Source: Atopobium sp. (GTDB lineage Bacteria; Actinomycetota; Coriobacteriia; Coriobacteriales; Atopobiaceae). Taken from it: a stretch of 64,000 nucleotides of DNA. The notes under the pieces are model-generated. The model made no database searches, was not told where the DNA came from, and saw only the letters and a list, made by a program, of their open reading frames with translations. The position numbers were made by a program, and so were the translations under genes. Positions 17,105 to 25,270 of this stretch are shown here, one piece after another. The stretch is from positions 54,657 through 118,656 of the forward strand of contig JABZHR010000005.1 in NCBI GenBank assembly GCA_015258715.1, written 5' to 3'. Every line of letters begins with the position of its first letter. The first letter of the stretch is position 1.

Positions 17105-19226
17105 TGCTGAGCAGCGGAGTCATCTTTCCCTGAGAGACCACAATTACGTGATGCATCGCGCGCGACAGTGCGGTATAGAGCCTACGGCGAGAAATTCCGT
17201 CTGCCTTATACACTTCCTCTTGCGCATCGGCAACGATGACTTGATCAAACTCAAGGCCCTTTGCCAGTGCAAGGTCGAGAAGAACAACGTCCTTCGCGGG
17301 TAGGGAATCGTGGCTGGTGAGCACCTTGACCGCAGACCCTTCCAACTGCTTGGCAAGCCAGCGAACACGAGACTTCTCGGTACACACAATGGCGGTCAGT
17401 CCGTCAAACTCTTGCGCCTGCTCAACAAGGGACTTCATCGTTTGCAGGTACTCGGCACGCTCAGCATCTTTGTCGTCAGCTACCACCTCAAAGAACTCAG
17501 GCTTTTTACCGCCGCGTTGAACGGAGCTTGTCTGGCCACGCTCTTCTTCGCTCAAAAGAGAGGTAAAGAGTGCGGTAATCTCGGGAGAAGAACGATAGCT
17601 GGTCAGAAGCTTACAGGTAGAAACGGCGCCCTCGCCGTGTGTTGAGGTAAAGATTTTCTCAATCTGCTCAAATGTTGCGGTGTCTTCCCAAATTGCCTGG
17701 TTGGAGTCACCCAAAAGCAGGAAGTGCGCACGTGAGAAGTACTTTCCAAGTACCATAAGCTGCGTCTCGGTATAGTCCTGAACCTCGTCAATCATGACAA
17801 ACTTGACGTTTTTCTCGCCAGCTCCTGTGATAAGAAGTCGCAGATAAACGCACTCGGCGCCGCTCAGCGCGGAGGTGTTGAGCATGCGCATGCCAATGCG
17901 ATCGATGCGGAGCCAGGAAGCGGACTCGATGACCTCGTGCGCAGAGGCAAAGCGCCAGTTAAGGAACTCGCGGGTGCGCGCCAGGACTTCTTCCTCGTCG
18001 GAAGGGCTAATGGTGCGGCCAAAGACCTCAAGCTGCTGCTCAACGTCAAGGGAGAGCATCTCTTCCTGGATTTCGTCGTTGTGGGCCATCTGGCCAAGCC
18101 TGCGCTCCAGGCGGGTGTGGAGCTCGTCTTTGGCAAGTGCAATGAGGCGCGGACCCACAGGGAATTGCGAGAACTTTGCCACGGAACTAGCCACCTGAGC
18201 TGGCTTAATAAGCGTAGTTCCCTCAACAGAAATGGCCTTGAAGTCATCCTCGTAGAGCTCAAGTGTGGCAAGTTGCTCTTCAAGCTTCTTCAGAGAATCG
18301 GGGTTGTTGTGGGCGCCCGACGCGTGGTCGGCCAGACCCAAAGCCTTGAGGAAAGAATCCCAGGTAAATACCTGTGGATTGTGCTCGCCCATGCTAGGCA
18401 AAACGGTATTAATGTAGCGAGAAAACATCTCGTTGGGAGTAAACAGATACACCTGATCTGCAGTGAGCGTAGTGCGCTGCTGGTACAGAAGGTACGCGAT
18501 GCGCTGCAGCAAAACGGACGTCTTACCCGAGCCTGCAATGCCGTTAACCAGCAGAACTGGGACGTCCTCGTGCCTGACCACAACGTTTTGTTCGCGTTGG
18601 ATAGTTGCGGTGATGGCCTGCAGCTTCTCGGTGTGCTGACGCTTTAGGGCGGCAAGCAGCAGAGAGTCTTCGATGGCAACCGTTGTGTCAAAGTAGAGGT
18701 TCAGCTTGTCGCGCGTAATGTCAAATTGTCGGCGAAGCTCCAGTTCAACCGTTCTTTTCTTGCCGTCTACCTGGTACGACGTAGTACCCATCTCTTGGTT
18801 GTAATACGTCTCGGCAACAGGGCTGCGCCAGTCAACAATGAGCGGCGTGCGGTCTTTGTCGGTGATGCCTGCCGCGCCAATGTACACATCGCGAGAAGGA
18901 CGTCCGGGTCGCATTTTGAGCGTGACCTTGGCAAAGTAAGGCTGCCTCAAGAGAATTTCGACTCGACCGAGTTTCTCGACAGTGAAATCGTGGTACTGGT
19001 TGTACGTATCAATAACGCTGTTGAGCGTCTCAATGGCCGCAAGGGTCTCGATGGTTTCGTCCGCGCCGCCAAAGTCTGGACGGATTTCTTCACTCATCTG
19101 ACGTAGGTCTCTAGCTGCATCTTTTTGCGTAGTATTGAGTGTTGTGTCCAAATCCTCACGAATCTCAACAAGCTTTTGATAAACGTGGGAGAGGTGCTCT
19201 TGCTCTTGCTGGTGGATTGGATCCAT
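17094..19226 (-). CDS. helD: HelD, RNA polymerase-recycling UvrD-like ATPase
   Basis: 710 aa. The N-terminal ~60 residues form a charged coiled coil (QQEQEHLSHVYQKLVEIREDL), then LIVDWRSPVAETYYNQ, which is typical of HelD and absent from UvrD/PcrA. Walker A is GIAGSGKTSVLLQR (229-242). MIDEVQDYTETQ is the Walker B region. Family members pull stalled RNA polymerase off DNA; they share the SF1 motor but are not general helicases. ATG 19226 is chosen because AGGAG precedes it; earlier in-frame codons run into engB. The start lies 8 bp after the engB stop, so the two are co-transcribed. Confidence 0.85.
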   Translation of the reverse strand: MDPIHQQEQEHLSHVYQKLVEIREDLDTTLNTTQKDAARDLRQMSEEIRPDFGGADETIETLAAIETLNSVIDTYNQYHDFTVEKLGRVEILLRQPYFAKVTLKMRPGRPSRDVYIGAAGITDKDRTPLIVDWRSPVAETYYNQEMGTTSYQVDGKKRTVELELRRQFDITRDKLNLYFDTTVAIEDSLLLAALKRQHTEKLQAITATIQREQNVVVRHEDVPVLLVNGIAGSGKTSVLLQRIAYLLYQQRTTLTADQVYLFTPNEMFSRYINTVLPSMGEHNPQVFTWDSFLKALGLADHASGAHNNPDSLKKLEEQLATLELYEDDFKAISVEGTTLIKPAQVASSVAKFSQFPVGPRLIALAKDELHTRLERRLGQMAHNDEIQEEMLSLDVEQQLEVFGRTISPSDEEEVLARTREFLNWRFASAHEVIESASWLRIDRIGMRMLNTSALSGAECVYLRLLITGAGEKNVKFVMIDEVQDYTETQLMVLGKYFSRAHFLLLGDSNQAIWEDTATFEQIEKIFTSTHGEGAVSTCKLLTSYRSSPEITALFTSLLSEEERGQTSSVQRGGKKPEFFEVVADDKDAERAEYLQTMKSLVEQAQEFDGLTAIVCTEKSRVRWLAKQLEGSAVKVLTSHDSLPAKDVVLLDLALAKGLEFDQVIVADAQEEVYKADGISRRRLYTALSRAMHHVIVVSQGKMTPLLSKLL

Positions 19227-19233
19227 GATGCTC

Positions 19234-19818
19234 CTAGATAGTTGCGTCTTCGATGCGTCGGCGCAACTCGTCAATGCCCAAGCCGGTCTCGGATGAGGTA
19301 ATAATGGCCTGTTCAGGGGTGATGTGGAATGCCTTGCGCAGGGCGGCTGCGGCTTGGTTTTGCTTGCCGCGAGCAATCTTGTCTGCCTTGGTAAACGCAA
19401 CTACAAAGGGTAGCTCAGCCTCTTGGAGAAAGTTGATCATCTGCAGATCAAGTTTTTGAGCTTCGTGTCTGATATCAACAAGACTAATAACCAGGTTAAA
19501 GCTGCGTTCTTGCTCAAAGTAGCCGCCAATGAGGTCTGCCCAGCGCTGTTTTTCTTGGCGAGAAACTCGTGCAAATCCGTATCCGGGCAAGTCTACAAAT
19601 TTGACGCCATCAACGTCAAAAAAGTTGATATTAGCGGTTTTACCTGGGACGCTTGAAACTCGTGCGAGTTGCTTTCGGCCAATAAGTTTATTTAAGAGGG
19701 AAGACTTACCCACGTTTGAGCGACCCACAAAGGCCACCTCTGGGGTCTCTGGAGAAGGAAGTTGTGAGATTGCTCCGTATGATGCCTCATATCGTGCGGT
19801 TTCATACTTAAGACCCAT
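19234..19818 (-). CDS. engB: Ribosome-biogenesis GTPase EngB/YsxC
   Basis: 194 aa, TrmE-Era-EngA-EngB-Septin family GTPase needed for large-subunit assembly. G1 is GRSNVGKSSLLNKL, G3 is DLPGYGFA, G4 is FTKADKI and the G5 region is ITSSETG. ATG 19818 (MGLKYETARY) is preferred over one four codons earlier because GGGAGG sits 5 bp before it. It leads a two-gene unit with helD. Confidence 0.93.
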   Translation of the reverse strand: MGLKYETARYEASYGAISQLPSPETPEVAFVGRSNVGKSSLLNKLIGRKQLARVSSVPGKTANINFFDVDGVKFVDLPGYGFARVSRQEKQRWADLIGGYFEQERSFNLVISLVDIRHEAQKLDLQMINFLQEAELPFVVAFTKADKIARGKQNQAAAALRKAFHITPEQAIITSSETGLGIDELRRRIEDATI

Positions 19819-19896
19819 GATGCCTCCCATTGCGCTTCAAAAACGTAAGGTATTATTTTAGCGCAAACTGGGAGGTAGCTAACAATCCATTCAACC

Positions 19897-19963
19897 GTAG
19901 TGGGAGGGGCGGCACAATCTGTAGTGGGAGTGGTGAAACCTGTAGCTGGAATGGTAAGAATTG
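19897..19963. repeat. Imperfect ~22-bp tandem repeat at the edge of the AT-rich island
   Basis: Three units begin GTAGTGGGAG, GTAGTGGGAG and GTAGCTGGAA at 19897, 19921 and 19942 (24, 21 and 22 bp). They lie between engB and the last gene of the AT-rich operon, ending exactly at its stop codon. Confidence 0.7.
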
Positions 19964-20590
19964 CTACAAAGACACTCGAATTCGTTTTTCTACAGGCAGG
20001 CGAGAAACAAGCAAATCAAACGTTGTGTCAGTAATCGGATTTCTATAGATTTCCTCTCCTGTAAGATTTACTACATAAGGCACATGAAGAACATATGAAG
20101 TGTGCGGTTTGATGGCAATTCGCGAAGTGGTTATATTTGGCTGGACAAGCGGCCAAAGGGAATTTTCATTTCCCAAATCGCAAATGTAATAGGTGTTGTT
20201 GGCTTGTGGAATTAAAACCGTGCCGAGAAAATCTATTCCTCCTACAGGTTCAGTCTCTTCTCTATCATTTTTAAGTTCTATAGTTACATCAATCACACTT
20301 GTTTGATTGCCATGAGCATTGGGATATTGTGGCGTAATACCATGTTTTTCCAGGTAACCGTCATACGTGGTTAGGGCAATTTCAGTTATTCGTATTGAAT
20401 ATCCCTTTGTATTCTCAGAAGACGAATAATGAAAATTTCCGTCGAGGGGGACCCATTCTCCCATTTGATAAATCTCTTCAGGGATAGTTAGTGCATGGGT
20501 ATTTACCCACCAAACTCTGTAGCCAAGAGCACAAACCAGTACAAGGCTTATGACAATTGCAAATAATGGTAGTTTGCTTTTTAGTTTCAT
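19964..20590 (-). CDS. Membrane-anchored extracytoplasmic protein, unknown function (last gene of island operon)
   Basis: 208 aa. An N-terminal membrane anchor (residues 8-27, LFAIVISLVLVCALGYRVWW) is followed by an exported beta-rich domain. The layout parallels the 249-aa protein at 23811-24560: YQMGEWVPLDG against YKIGDTVQLTG, an IRITEIALTTYDGY-type strand, then VIDVTIELKND against LYLVYTLHFKN. I take the two to be diverged paralogues, possibly DUF5028- or DUF4352-like, but cannot confirm this. Its ATG overlaps the ATPase stop (ATGA), so it is translationally coupled. Function is unknown; surface sensing or self-protection is a guess from context. Confidence 0.65.
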   Translation of the reverse strand: MKLKSKLPLFAIVISLVLVCALGYRVWWVNTHALTIPEEIYQMGEWVPLDGNFHYSSSENTKGYSIRITEIALTTYDGYLEKHGITPQYPNAHGNQTSVIDVTIELKNDREETEPVGGIDFLGTVLIPQANNTYYICDLGNENSLWPLVQPNITTSRIAIKPHTSYVLHVPYVVNLTGEEIYRNPITDTTFDLLVSRLPVEKRIRVSL

Positions 20591-21246
20591 GATGCACGTC
20601 TTTGCACGTCGATTTTCTCGACAATTTTACCGAGCTTCATTTTGTAAATTACATCGCAGACAACCTCTAAGAACTCAGCATCATGACTTGATATGAGAAG
20701 TGTTGCGCCTCTATCTCTTTGTTCAACAATGAGCTCTGTGAGCATATGGACACCGTCTTCATCAAGGGCGTTTGTTGGCTCATCAAGAATAATTAAATCA
20801 GGCTGCTCAAAAAATGCCATGGCAATTCCTAAGCGTTGCTTCATGCCAAGAGAGTATTTCCTAACAGGTCTTTTGTCTGTAGGATCAAGTCCTACTTTTT
20901 TAATTGCAGCATCAATATCTTGCTCAGACGCAATTTGTTTTATTGACGAGAGAATCTCTAGGTTCTTACGACCGCTATATGAGCTGAGAAGTGCTGGTTT
21001 TTCTAGGAGCAGGCCAACACTTGGTGGGAAATCAATATCATCCCAGAGCTTTTTGTTTTCAATAGAAACATATCCTTGGGTAGGCTTAATAAGACCACAG
21101 ACCGCTCGCATAAGCATTGTTTTACCAGAGCCGTTTTGGCCTTCGAGACCAATTATCCCTCTCTTTTCCAGGGATAATGTGACATCCTTGAGAACAGTAT
21201 CGTTTCCGATTTCTTTTGTTAGATGCTCAACTGAAATGTACGACAT
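20587..21246 (-). CDS. ABC transporter ATP-binding protein of the island
   Basis: 219 aa, one ABC ATPase. It has Walker A GQNGSGKTML (37-46), a signature region with KYSLGMKQRLGIAMA (consensus LSGGQ replaced by YSLGMKQ, as in BcrA/LanF-type bacteriocin and lantibiotic immunity ATPases), Walker B LIILDEPTNALD and the H-loop ISSHD. It likely powers the three neighbouring permeases. GGTGAG precedes the ATG, 2 bp after the upstream stop. Confidence 0.85.
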   Translation of the reverse strand: MSYISVEHLTKEIGNDTVLKDVTLSLEKRGIIGLEGQNGSGKTMLMRAVCGLIKPTQGYVSIENKKLWDDIDFPPSVGLLLEKPALLSSYSGRKNLEILSSIKQIASEQDIDAAIKKVGLDPTDKRPVRKYSLGMKQRLGIAMAFFEQPDLIILDEPTNALDEDGVHMLTELIVEQRDRGATLLISSHDAEFLEVVCDVIYKMKLGKIVEKIDVQRRAS

Positions 21247-21248
21247 GT

Positions 21249-22112
21249 TTACTCACCGCCAAACTGATCAATGTTCTTAAAGCGTGAAAGAGACAGATAA
21301 AGAAAAATACCTAAGGAGCCAATACAAAAAGCTAACGTGCAGAATGGATTGACTCCGGCACAGAGGTTACCTTCAACGATCTCCCTGCTAGTTGAATCAA
21401 TATAGAGAGAACTTCGAGAAAACATCATGTAGTTGCCAATAAGGATGGGATGTAATTTGAAAATCGAGGAGACTATCCAGGAAATTATTAAAAAGAGAGG
21501 AGGCCACTCTTTAATAAATAATCCTGCTGAACATTGAAGTGTTATAAGAGATAGTGAGGAAATGAACAAAGATCCCATCAATGGGACAATACTTACCGTA
21601 TTTGCAGGTAATGTTGAGGCGTCAAAACCTTCAAGAATTTCTAAGCTTAATGTCGTAGTTGGTAGAATTTCTCCACCGTGAAGTAGTGTAAATAAGAGGA
21701 TTACAACTCCCGCTATTATCCAATAAAGCCCAGTTGCTGTTACACAACTTACTGTTAAAAGAATTGGATAAAAGCTCTTTGAGGAAGACATAACAAGATA
21801 CATATCTTTTCTTAGTGACCTAGAGACTGCCAGGAAACACATTAGATGGGGAAGTAAAACAAGTATTAACCAGGTAAAAGGAACTTTAATTTTTGGCAGA
21901 GCAGCATTTGAAGAAATGCTTTGCGATATCTGTGGCATTCCAGCAAATAGACTTGATACGTTATCTGCAAATGTTGGATTACTTGTCGCTGAGCGATTGA
22001 ACACTACAAGAGATGTAGCAACGATAAGTACCATTAAGATGGTACAGATACAAAATGGACCACGTAATGAATAGATAAAAGGACCAAATGGAATTACTTT
22101 AGAGTTTCTCAT
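21249..22112 (-). CDS. Island membrane protein 3 (ABC permease-like)
   Basis: 287 aa with about six membrane segments: an N-terminal one near residues 15-38, then 80-100, 110-140, 175-200, 205-225 and 260-280. Between the first two is a ~45-residue outward loop. No motif beyond hydrophobicity is recognised. Overlap and order with an ABC ATPase point to an ABC-2-type subunit. ATG 22112 is used; a TTG four codons upstream is possible. The gene begins inside the upstream one (14-bp overlap). Confidence 0.65.
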   Translation of the reverse strand: MRNSKVIPFGPFIYSLRGPFCICTILMVLIVATSLVVFNRSATSNPTFADNVSSLFAGMPQISQSISSNAALPKIKVPFTWLILVLLPHLMCFLAVSRSLRKDMYLVMSSSKSFYPILLTVSCVTATGLYWIIAGVVILLFTLLHGGEILPTTTLSLEILEGFDASTLPANTVSIVPLMGSLFISSLSLITLQCSAGLFIKEWPPLFLIISWIVSSIFKLHPILIGNYMMFSRSSLYIDSTSREIVEGNLCAGVNPFCTLAFCIGSLGIFLYLSLSRFKNIDQFGGE

Positions 22113-22917
22113 AATGACCGCCAAACTCTATATTTTTAGTTCCAATGAGGCCAAAAATGTTTAAGCAAATGATTCCAACTAGAAAATATAAAGTTGTATA
22201 TACAAGGCTATATCCTTCTGGATTAAAAGGAAGAAGTCTCGAAAAAGTCATTAATGTAGAGGGGAATGGAAGCTCAGGAAAAAACTCTCCTAAAACTAGT
22301 AGTGCTACGCTTAGTAATACAGCTAGTGAATTGTGAGTATAGAGTTTTATTACATTGTAAATAGAGCAAAAGAACAAGAGACCAAGATAATAAATGCCGA
22401 GAAGGGCTAATACTTCTGGGGCTGTGAGTGAAAATTCTGTACCAGTTTGAACGGTATGGTTAATGAAGATATCTACATTTAGTGTAGCAATAGTAAGGTT
22501 GTTGCCTGTACAAATAAGTAAAACAACGTATGTCATTATATAGACGGCAATCAAAACGAGACAAGATACGATTATATTTATATAGCTATAAATCCAAAAT
22601 CTAGTTTTCTTCTCAAACCTCATCATGCGTTGAATAGAAAAATGTTCATTTGTGTCTGAGCTAGAAATAATGATTATGAGAAGAAAAGAGATGCAGAGCG
22701 CGGTCCACTCTACAGAGAGCGTGTGGGCAGATCCATAGAATGTTGCGATAATCAAATCACCTAAAGAAAAGGAATATCCTCCTTGTGTAATTAAGCTGAA
22801 TTGTGCAAAAGAAGAAATAAATGCTGTACAAGATAGCAACATCGCAAAAAGCGCTACTAGAAGATTTTTATGCACATCAAAAAGCTGAGTGAAGTTCCTT
22901 GAAATTTGATGTTTCAT
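22099..22917 (-). CDS. Island membrane protein 2 (ABC permease-like)
   Basis: 272 aa, about six hydrophobic segments (residues 18-38, 68-88, 108-140, 168-188, 195-212, 238-258). No enzyme motif. It is translationally coupled to the upstream permease through an ATGA overlap. With its neighbours it probably forms the membrane part of the exporter. Codon use is AT-rich like the rest of the operon. Confidence 0.65.
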   Translation of the reverse strand: MKHQISRNFTQLFDVHKNLLVALFAMLLSCTAFISSFAQFSLITQGGYSFSLGDLIIATFYGSAHTLSVEWTALCISFLLIIIISSSDTNEHFSIQRMMRFEKKTRFWIYSYINIIVSCLVLIAVYIMTYVVLLICTGNNLTIATLNVDIFINHTVQTGTEFSLTAPEVLALLGIYYLGLLFFCSIYNVIKLYTHNSLAVLLSVALLVLGEFFPELPFPSTLMTFSRLLPFNPEGYSLVYTTLYFLVGIICLNIFGLIGTKNIEFGGHYEKL

Positions 22918-23801
22918 AGCAGATCACTTCTACAAGTCTTTTTGTAAGAAATGAAGATTACTAGTAATAGCAAAACAAAACAGAAGCAATAAAATCCAAG
23001 TTTTGTTGGAGCATATTCGGAACTTATTAATTGAAAGAAATTCAACTTAATGAATGCATTTTGACCTACTTCTCTTAATTGAGCAGAGGAAAGAATCGCT
23101 GAAAATTGTGAACCTAAGAACGCTAATAGGTGAAGTAGAAAATAAGAAACAAAAATTGCTTGGAATGTGGTCTTAGTTAAACTGGCAAAAAGACAAACAA
23201 CGCAGGAAAACAGCCCTCCAATTATGAAGGCTAATACGGATAGGGTAATGACATAAGCAAGAGGAGAGTTATAAAAAAGTCCTGAGAACAGAGAGCTCAT
23301 AGGGACTGCGGTATATATCTCATCGTAAATTTTTGGTGTGGACAACGGTAAGAAACAGATTGCACCTAAAAAATTTAGGACAAGAGGCAGAGCAGAGCAA
23401 ATACCTCCAGAAATAAAGCTTACATATAATTTTATCCTGATAACACTAGCTTTTCTAATTCTAAGACATTGCTGTTCCAGTACCCCTTCTTTTGAATCGT
23501 TGCTTAGTATCCAAGCAGTTGGGATGGTAGCCAAGAGTGGCCATAAGAGATAGTACAGTCCACTGTAAAAATCTCCAATTCGTGTGGGAATCCAAGCGGT
23601 GTAAGCAGAAATGACAGAAAGCAAAGTGTTATAGGAAAGATGATCTCCCTGTTGAAGAGTTGCTTCCAAGGTATTTAATTCAATTTGTATTTCAATCCAA
23701 GCGGCAAGTAGTGCAATACAGATGCCAATTGCAACACATGCCCAAAATAATGGATTATTGGTAAGCTGTCGCTTAAATTCAGACTTGAACAATGAATTCA
23801 T
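22914..23801 (-). CDS. Island membrane protein 1 (ABC-2-like permease)
   Basis: 295 aa. It has a cytoplasmic start (SLFKSEFKRQLTNNPLFW), a first membrane segment about residues 19-38, a ~45-residue outward loop, then five more segments ending with LLLLVIFISYKK. An intracellular SNDSKEGVLEQQCLRIRK stretch after segment 2 resembles the coupling region of ABC-2 permeases. ATG 23801 is set by an AGTAGGTG site; an in-frame GTG lies three codons earlier. Confidence 0.68.
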   Translation of the reverse strand: MNSLFKSEFKRQLTNNPLFWACVAIGICIALLAAWIEIQIELNTLEATLQQGDHLSYNTLLSVISAYTAWIPTRIGDFYSGLYYLLWPLLATIPTAWILSNDSKEGVLEQQCLRIRKASVIRIKLYVSFISGGICSALPLVLNFLGAICFLPLSTPKIYDEIYTAVPMSSLFSGLFYNSPLAYVITLSVLAFIIGGLFSCVVCLFASLTKTTFQAIFVSYFLLHLLAFLGSQFSAILSSAQLREVGQNAFIKLNFFQLISSEYAPTKLGFYCFCFVLLLLVIFISYKKTCRSDLL

Positions 23802-23810
23802 AGCAAACAC

Positions 23811-24560
23811 CTACTTATCACTTTTTAATGCAGACTGTATATCAACCAACTTTGCGTCTGAATAAATTCCTCCCATATCTGCCAGATGAATAGAAGTAAT
23901 ATCTCTCATCTCTTCTGGAGATAGTACAAAGGCAAGTTTGACGTCACATTCATCTCCTGCATTAATCCAAAAATATCCTTTTTCTTTTTCCACTTCCGAA
24001 CTGCTAAATCGGGCATTTTCAGGTGTGATTTGGGACATGAAAATATCGTGTCCTTCGGCATTAATTGAGTAGCTAGAAAGTAATATAGAGCTCATCCCGT
24101 TTGGGGTGCGTTTTTGAACAGCATCTATGTTTTTAAAATGAAGCGTATAGACTAGATACAAGCTATTTGCATTTTCCGGTGCTGACGAATGGTTAAGTGC
24201 TTCAGAGGTAAATCCTGCTTCGTCTATAGAATGATAAAGGGTTACGTCTGTTACCGTTACCTCTATTGTACCAATCCATGGTAAATAAGCCCCAAAAGGA
24301 GTCTCAGCTGGATTACCTCCTTCTTGATCAAGTCCAGTTAGTTGTACAGTATCGCCAATTTTATAAGTTTCCGAGGCCTCATTTTGTCTTTGCGCCACTT
24401 GCTGCGCAAAAAGTTCTTGCTGCGCCTGTTTTTGGGCGAGACCATAAAAATAAAAAAGTCCTGTAATGACGATACAAGTAATCAACAATCCCAAAGCACA
24501 AGCTCCTTTCGGGAGCTTGTGCTTTTTCAAGTTAAAGTTTCTAAAATCACGAGATACCAT
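23811..24560 (-). CDS. Membrane-anchored extracytoplasmic protein, unknown function (second gene of island operon)
   Basis: 249 aa. A basic N-terminus, a membrane anchor (about residues 21-41, ALGLLITCIVITGLFYFYG), a Gln-rich helix (QKQAQQELFAQQVAQRQ), then an exported beta-rich domain with YKIGDTVQLTG, IEVTVTDVTLY and LYLVYTLHFKN. It resembles the 208-aa protein at the end of the same operon in layout. Such Ig-like extracytoplasmic domains often occur beside exporters. A 14-bp hairpin (24493-24525) lies within its first 23 codons. It follows the secreted small protein by 8 bp. Confidence 0.65.
   Translation of the reverse strand: MVSRDFRNFNLKKHKLPKGACALGLLITCIVITGLFYFYGLAQKQAQQELFAQQVAQRQNEASETYKIGDTVQLTGLDQEGGNPAETPFGAYLPWIGTIEVTVTDVTLYHSIDEAGFTSEALNHSSAPENANSLYLVYTLHFKNIDAVQKRTPNGMSSILLSSYSINAEGHDIFMSQITPENARFSSSEVEKEKGYFWINAGDECDVKLAFVLSPEEMRDITSIHLADMGGIYSDAKLVDIQSALKSDK
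24493..24525 (-). promoter_or_regulatory. Strong stem-loop inside the 5' end of the second island gene
   Basis: AAAGCACAAGCTCC pairs perfectly with GGAGCTTGTGCTTT (14 bp) around a 5-nt loop, in coding sequence just downstream of the secreted-protein gene. On the plus strand it is followed by TTTTTC, the form of an intrinsic terminator for antisense transcription. In the minus-strand mRNA it could protect or attenuate the message between the first gene and the rest of the operon. Confidence 0.7.
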
Positions 24561-24568
24561 AGCAAATC

Positions 24569-25003
24569 CTAATTAACTTCGGTAAATCCACCACGTGAGT
24601 CGGGGCTCCATGCTCCACTTACAACGCCGTTTCCATCATTGCCCCAAGCTGTCATTCTGGCGTAGCGCATACCGGCTTCATAAACATAGTTGTGGATATT
24701 AAAGTGACCTTTGTGACTAATAGTTGCGTGGTCATTCCTCGTTTTATTTACATATCCGCTCCACAGACTATAGGAACCATCAATGTAAAAACGAACGCTA
24801 CTGGGATCAATGCGATCAACTCTAATATAACTCATTGAGTTAGTATCCTTTGTGCGACCTCGTGTTCCTTGAGTGTTGCTTCCGGAAAAAGTGTAATAAT
24901 AAGCTGTATCATCGGAGCTAGCATAAGCAACATTTTGGACTGCTAAAATACAAAGAAAAATAGATAAGACTGTAAATAGCTTTAAAACCTTTGGGCGATT
25001 CAT
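24569..25003 (-). CDS. Small secreted protein, bacteriocin-like context
   Basis: 144 aa. The signal peptide (1-28) ends AYA before SSDDTAYYY. The mature ~116 residues are rich in Tyr, Ser, Asn and Gly with no Cys: YYYTFSGSNTQGTRGRTKD, then VYEAGMRYARMTAW and a C-terminal SGAWSPDSRG. This pattern recalls small secreted proteins encoded beside bacteriocin-type ABC transporters (DUF2712-like), and more distantly lactococcin-972, but neither is proven. It is the first gene of the seven-gene operon with a strong AAGGAGG site, consistent with being its most expressed product. Confidence 0.6.
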   Translation of the reverse strand: MNRPKVLKLFTVLSIFLCILAVQNVAYASSDDTAYYYTFSGSNTQGTRGRTKDTNSMSYIRVDRIDPSSVRFYIDGSYSLWSGYVNKTRNDHATISHKGHFNIHNYVYEAGMRYARMTAWGNDGNGVVSGAWSPDSRGGFTEVN

Positions 25004-25030
25004 AAACGCCTCCTTAGTATTTAAGTTTGA

Positions 25031-25046
25031 CTAATCTCATGATTAG
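25031..25046. promoter_or_regulatory. Operator-like palindrome upstream of the island operon
   Basis: CTAATC TCAT GATTAG is a perfect 6-bp inverted repeat in the AT-rich leader, about 28 bp before the first start codon. It could be a regulator site. No convincing -35/-10 pair could be fixed around it. The rest of 25004-25270 is AT-rich with no gene seen. Confidence 0.4.
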
Positions 25047-25270
25047 ACCTTAACTTGTCTTTATCATAAGTCTTGAAATGTAAAGCAGTTTATTAATTCG
25101 GTGAACGGTATATTTTTATCGGTTAAAGTAATTACGTTATTTTTGAAATTTGTTTAATAAAACTAAATTTCTATATATGTATAGATGATTGATGTGGATG
25201 TATCTAATTAAAATATGAATTAACTCGTATTATTGAATTGAGCATCCATGTTGAATGATAGTTGTAAACC

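Noticed and set aside
24569..25003. Lactococcin-972-family bacteriocin call for the small secreted protein
   Set aside because: Context and size fit, but the characteristic sequence could not be aligned with confidence; left as bacteriocin-like context.
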